Assembly (NCBI GenBank): GCA_023388055.1
Contig: JAEWGW010000001.1
Span: 1-42,469, forward strand
Length of the DNA stretch: 42,469 bases
Reading direction: 5' to 3'
Origin: Bacillota bacterium
GTDB lineage: Bacteria; Bacillota; Bacilli; Paenibacillales; NBRC-103111
Within the stretch, counting starts at the first letter, position 1. Each line of letters opens with the position of its first letter. The notes under the pieces are model-generated. The model did not search any database. It saw only the letters and a list, made by a program, of their open reading frames with translations, and had not been told where the DNA came from. The translations under genes were made by a program, and so were the position numbers. Below, one piece after another: positions 39,271-42,469 of the stretch.

Positions 39271-39314
39271 AGACATGCCGCTGTTTTTTTCTATAAGCGG
39301 GGCATGTCTTTTTT
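39271..39314 (+). terminator. Terminator of perR
   Basis: AGACATGCCGC (39271-39281) pairs with GCGGGGCATGTCT (39297-39309) with a small bulge, followed by six T. It lies 40 bases after the perR stop. Confidence 0.8.
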
Positions 39315-39350
39315 GTTGACCATCATACGGAAGGATGTGACCGAAACGTT

Positions 39351-41087
39351 TTGAGATCCGCCAGACGTCTGTCCGTCAGAGGACTGCTCCGGACCTTTGC
39401 GCTGTTGTTGTTTGCCGCCGCGCTTGCCGGTGCTGCCGCTTATTATTGGCATGTATATTGGCCCAGCAGCCAACATAGAGACTATACCTTCAACGAGCCG
39501 GGCAATCCCGTATTTTATAAAGGAGAGGAGCTTAAGCCGTCCGCTAAAGGCAGCGGTGACGGGCTGAAGCTTCCTTTCGAGCTGATTCGGACTTTAATCG
39601 ATCCTACTATTCATTATGAAGCGGAGAGCCAATCCGTTATTGTTACCACGGCCAAGAAAGTGATCCGGCTGAAGACCAGCCAACTGACAGGCACCATTAA
39701 TGAGAAGCCCTTCAATCTCCAGTTTCCCGTTGAAAAAGAAGGAGATACCGTATATGTGCCCATCGAGCCTCTGAAGGAGCTGTACCCGATTGAGCTGAGG
39801 CAGTCGTCCGACACAGGCGCTGTTATCGTTCATAAGAAGGGAGACGCGATTGCATGGGCTTCCGCCAAGAAGAATGGGGATAAACCGGGTGAAACCCGTG
39901 CCCTGCGGACCGGACCTACGGTAAAGGCGGATATCTATACCGATTTACCCCAGGGTGAACGGGTGATGATCTGGAAGGATGCGGGAGACTGGTTTTTCGT
40001 CCAGCTGGAAAACGGCTATACCGGCTATATGCGCAAGCAGGACCTGACCTTGGAGCAGCCTGAGGTGCTGCCGGAGCCGGCCAAGCCGGAAACTCCGTAT
40101 GTGCCATGGAAGCCTGTAGGCGGCAAAATCAATTTAACCTGGCAGCAGGTGTATAACAAAACCCCTGACCCGACCAAGTATGGACCGATGCCGGGGCTTA
40201 ATGTAATCAGTCCGCAATGGTTTATGCTGGCCGATGGCAGCGGGACGATCAAGCAAACCGCGGACAGCTCCTTCATGCAGTGGGCGCGGAGCCAGAATTT
40301 GCAGGTATGGGCGCTGTTCAACAACGGTTTTGACCCTAAACGGACGTCGGAAGCCTTGTCCACCTACGACAAACGCATGAACATGATCCGTCAGATTGTG
40401 TCCTTCGTCCAGCTTTATAAGCTGCAGGGCATTAATGTGGATTTCGAAAATGTCTATCTGAAGGATAAAGTGGTTTTTGTACAGTTTATCCGCGAGCTTG
40501 CGCCCTTTTTGCATGAACAGGGGGCGGTTGTATCGGTGGATGTAACGGTGAAGGACGGTTCCGAAACCTATTCCCTGTTCCTGGACCGCAGAGCCTTGGC
40601 AGAGTCGGTGGACTATATGATGGTGATGACCTACGATGAGCACTGGGGATCAAGCCCTGTGGCGGGCTCTGTAGCCTCTCTGCCGTGGGTGGAGAAGGGA
40701 ATTGTACAGATTATGAAGGAAGACGACGTTCCGGCCTCCAAGCTGCTGTTGGGCGTACCGTATTACACCCGGATCTGGACGGAGAAAACCAAGGACGGCA
40801 AAACCACCGTCACCTCCAAGGCTGTAGGTATGGAATCGATTGACAAGCTGCTGGCCGAGAAAAAGCTGAAGCCTACTTTGGATGAGGCCTCCGGCCAAAA
40901 TTATGTGGAGTACAAGGAAGACAGCAGTACCACCGTGAAGATCTGGATCGAGGATGAGGTATCCATGAAGAAGCGGATAGAGCTGGTGAAAAAATACGAT
41001 TTGGCGGGAGTCGCCTCCTGGAGCCGCGGGCAGGAGAAAGCGAGCATTTGGCCTCTGATTAAGGAGACGCTGGAGAAACGGCCATAA
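39351..41087 (+). CDS. GH18 glycosyl hydrolase with wall-binding domains
   Basis: The 578-residue protein has a membrane anchor or signal (about 9-31), a region like the copper-amine-oxidase N-domain (about 60-165), an SH3-type domain (about 180-225: TGPTVKADIYTDLPQGERVMIW) and a GH18 catalytic domain (about 255-578) with GINVDFENVYLK holding the catalytic Glu366, and MMVMTYDEHWG as substrate cleft. GH18 proteins of this layout act on peptidoglycan, often in spores. The start is TTG at 39351, rather far from AAGGATG; alternatives are no better. Single gene between two terminators. Confidence 0.85.
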   Translation: MRSARRLSVRGLLRTFALLLFAAALAGAAAYYWHVYWPSSQHRDYTFNEPGNPVFYKGEELKPSAKGSGDGLKLPFELIRTLIDPTIHYEAESQSVIVTTAKKVIRLKTSQLTGTINEKPFNLQFPVEKEGDTVYVPIEPLKELYPIELRQSSDTGAVIVHKKGDAIAWASAKKNGDKPGETRALRTGPTVKADIYTDLPQGERVMIWKDAGDWFFVQLENGYTGYMRKQDLTLEQPEVLPEPAKPETPYVPWKPVGGKINLTWQQVYNKTPDPTKYGPMPGLNVISPQWFMLADGSGTIKQTADSSFMQWARSQNLQVWALFNNGFDPKRTSEALSTYDKRMNMIRQIVSFVQLYKLQGINVDFENVYLKDKVVFVQFIRELAPFLHEQGAVVSVDVTVKDGSETYSLFLDRRALAESVDYMMVMTYDEHWGSSPVAGSVASLPWVEKGIVQIMKEDDVPASKLLLGVPYYTRIWTEKTKDGKTTVTSKAVGMESIDKLLAEKKLKPTLDEASGQNYVEYKEDSSTTVKIWIEDEVSMKKRIELVKKYDLAGVASWSRGQEKASIWPLIKETLEKRP

Positions 41088-41112
41088 TTCTTATTCTTTG
41101 TACCGTTACGTG

Positions 41113-41143
41113 CGGGCTGGAGATTTTCCTCCGGTCCGTTTTT
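41113..41143 (+). terminator. Terminator of the GH18 gene
   Basis: CGGGCTGGAG (41113-41122) and CTCCGGTCCG (41129-41138) form a stem with two G-U pairs and a loop of six, followed by five T. It lies 26 bases after the stop. Confidence 0.75.
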
Positions 41144-41306
41144 AATTATCCTGAAACTGGATGTTGAAATATTTTTGCGAACATGTGATCTCTAAGAAGG
41201 AAAAATGAAAGTCCGCGTAGAATAGAAAAGTGTAAAAGCGTGCGGCTTGCCATTGGCGGTTTGCCGGTTGCATACGGACGGATTGCATGAATGGGGGAAC
41301 ACATGA

Positions 41307-42203
41307 ATGAACGCCCAGATCCTTACTCAAAAAGAGCAGCTTGTTGCCGGCCTTGCACAATTGCGCGGCTTATTGGGAATTGTGGCTTTATGGAATGCCA
41401 GCGGCTTTTCCGTGCTCACAGAGGGCAATGACCTGCTCCTGATTGTCGTATTGGAGGATGAAAGCCCTGCTTCATCCACTTATCACTATATTCAGGACGG
41501 TATTCGCATCCAGGAACGGCGGCTGTCCAAAGGCCACATCGAACACTTGTTGGCCATGCGCAATGACCGGGCGGTTACGCGGCTGATTATAGAGGGTGAC
41601 ATCTGGGTGGACCGGGACGACTATTTGGAGGGGATCCGCGCCTCCTTCCTGAAGTATCCCGCACTGCTCAAGCAGCAGAAGCTTCTCAGCGAGTTCTCCT
41701 TATTCCTGAAGCGCTCCCTGCAATGCAAGGAGTTCATCTTCGCCGATGAGATATTGGATGCTTACGGCAGTCTGCTGCGGGCCATTCATCATTGGGGACG
41801 GATTACGCTTATTGAAGAGGATGTTCTTCCCGAAATCACCATGTGGCAGCAGATCCGCGGACGCAACCCTGAAGTGTACAAGCTGTACGAGGAATTGACG
41901 GAGAGCCCGGAAACCTTGAAGCAGCGTGTAGAGCTGGTTCTCTTGGCCTGCGAATTTTCCGTCATGTCCAAAATGGAAGATTGCTGTGCCCTGCTGATCG
42001 GGATTTTGGGGGAGGCGGAGAAGCCCATAAGCGTGCAGGAGCTGCTGGCACATCCTTTCCTGAAGGGGATGTCTACAGCGAATATCCCCCTTATGCTGAA
42101 TAAACTGGCCCGCAAATCCATCATTAAGGAAGTAGCCGTTCCGGCGGAGGAAGAGCTGTTTTCGCTGGAAATTCATTATGGGGTTTTTAAGGATTCGAAT
42201 TAA
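41307..42203 (+). CDS. ygxA: YgxA-like protein (nucleotidyltransferase-like)
   Basis: The 298-residue protein matches the plan of YgxA: an N-terminal alpha/beta part with GNDLLLIVVLEDE, where a nucleotidyltransferase would have GSDxD, a middle helical part (EFSLFLKRSLQCKEFIFADEILDAYGSLLRAIHHWGR) and a C-terminal winged-helix-like end (AEKPISVQELLAHPF, then NIPLMLNKLARKSIIKEVAVP). The catalytic Asp pair is not evident, so activity is doubtful. In Bacillus subtilis it also lies between perR and an rRNA operon. The ATG at 41307 has a poor ribosome site; GGGGG stands 11 bases upstream. Confidence 0.75.
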   Translation: MNAQILTQKEQLVAGLAQLRGLLGIVALWNASGFSVLTEGNDLLLIVVLEDESPASSTYHYIQDGIRIQERRLSKGHIEHLLAMRNDRAVTRLIIEGDIWVDRDDYLEGIRASFLKYPALLKQQKLLSEFSLFLKRSLQCKEFIFADEILDAYGSLLRAIHHWGRITLIEEDVLPEITMWQQIRGRNPEVYKLYEELTESPETLKQRVELVLLACEFSVMSKMEDCCALLIGILGEAEKPISVQELLAHPFLKGMSTANIPLMLNKLARKSIIKEVAVPAEEELFSLEIHYGVFKDSN

Positions 42204-42218
42204 ATATTGTCGAACCTC

Positions 42219-42248
42219 TTGACTTATCCTGTCCGTATATGTTAAATT
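42219..42248 (+). promoter_or_regulatory. rRNA operon promoter P1
   Basis: TTGACT (42219-42224) and TAAATT (42243-42248) are 18 bases apart (17 if TTAAAT is used). It is the upstream member of two promoters in front of an rRNA-type leader. Confidence 0.6.
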
Positions 42249-42324
42249 AATTTTCGCCGCTGAGACAAGAAACACAGCGGATGAGCAAAAGAAGCAAGGC
42301 AAGCAAGAAACTAAAAAATAATGC

Positions 42325-42354
42325 TTGCAAAGATGCATGACAATGTGGTATATT
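42325..42354 (+). promoter_or_regulatory. rRNA operon promoter P2
   Basis: TTGCAA (42325-42330) and TATATT (42349-42354) are 18 bases apart, about 100 bases after P1. Tandem promoters of this kind are usual for Bacillales rRNA operons. Confidence 0.65.
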
Positions 42355-42360
42355 AAAAAA

Positions 42361-42469
42361 GTCGCCTCTTGAAGAAGAGAACGACGAGGAAACAAACGAG
42401 CTCCTTGAAAACTGAACAACGAGCAGCAAAACAATGAAGCCAAACGTTTGAACAATTGAGCAATCAGCT
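42361..42469 (+). ncRNA. Leader of a ribosomal RNA operon (16S starts beyond the window)
   Basis: The last 109 bases have the typical Bacillales rRNA leader: CTCTTGAAGAAGAG as a stem and GCTCCTTGAAAACTGAACAA (42400-42419), the boxA-containing block before 16S rRNA. The conserved start of 16S is not reached. Confidence 0.75.

Noticed and set aside
42400..42469. Start of 16S rRNA within the window
   Set aside because: The sequence is the leader with a boxA-like block; the conserved 16S 5' end is not reached.

Overview
The window looks like chromosomal DNA of a Gram-positive, Paenibacillus-like member of the Bacillales with moderately high GC. The evidence is strong AAGGAGG-type ribosome sites, frequent GTG and TTG starts, a sigY-yxlC-yxlD operon with a sigma-Y-type promoter, a gatCAB operon, a c-di-GMP-I riboswitch, and perR and ygxA leading into a ribosomal RNA operon as in Bacillus subtilis. 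Species cannot be fixed from this alone. Nothing suggests a prophage or an integrated plasmid. No tRNA gene or CRISPR array was seen, and 16S rRNA would begin just beyond the right edge.

Layout. 1-588 is non-coding: an inverted/direct repeat element, a terminator and a short tandem repeat. 589-5418 holds a lactonase-type propeller protein, divergent from a small zinc-ribbon protein, a metallophosphoesterase, a WYL regulator, a RidA-like protein and an EEP hydrolase. 5390-9307 holds a LysM/3D wall protein and a TetR regulator divergent from an MMPL exporter. 9500-12896 holds an alpha/beta hydrolase, a hemolysin-III (TrhA) membrane protein, an esterase and a histidinol-phosphatase. 13029-17109 (minus) is a compact chemosensory operon, mcp-cheW-cheA. 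17476-19147 holds a conserved protein of unknown function and an AraC regulator.

19246-26635 is the most distinctive region. A c-di-GMP riboswitch precedes a secreted SH3-NlpC/P60 hydrolase. A promoter-leader-terminator module with competing hairpins follows, then a nine-gene Tad/Flp-like operon (CpaB, a CpaE-like protein with degenerate Walker A, CpaF, TadB, TadC and four small one-helix proteins) with no prepilin peptidase. 26697-27816 is sigY-yxlC-yxlD. 27970-32775 holds a small unknown protein, gatCAB and an acetyltransferase. 32779-34467 (minus) is a 562-residue protein I cannot assign. 34639-38677 holds an MgtC-like protein, an ECF sigma/anti-sigma pair with a 65-base overlap, a 160-bp MITE-like element inserted inside the anti-sigma stop codon, and two membrane proteins. 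38716-42203 holds perR, a GH18 wall hydrolase and ygxA, followed by tandem rRNA-type promoters.

As a whole the window is rich in envelope functions (wall hydrolases, exporter, pilus-like machine, envelope-type sigma factors). It also carries three intergenic elements of two unrelated sequence families that share the same forward-forward-reverse-reverse geometry with about 50-bp periods. This, the riboregulated hydrolase beside the Tad locus, and the MITE in a stop codon are the observations I rate highest. All function calls come from reading motifs; no database search was run.
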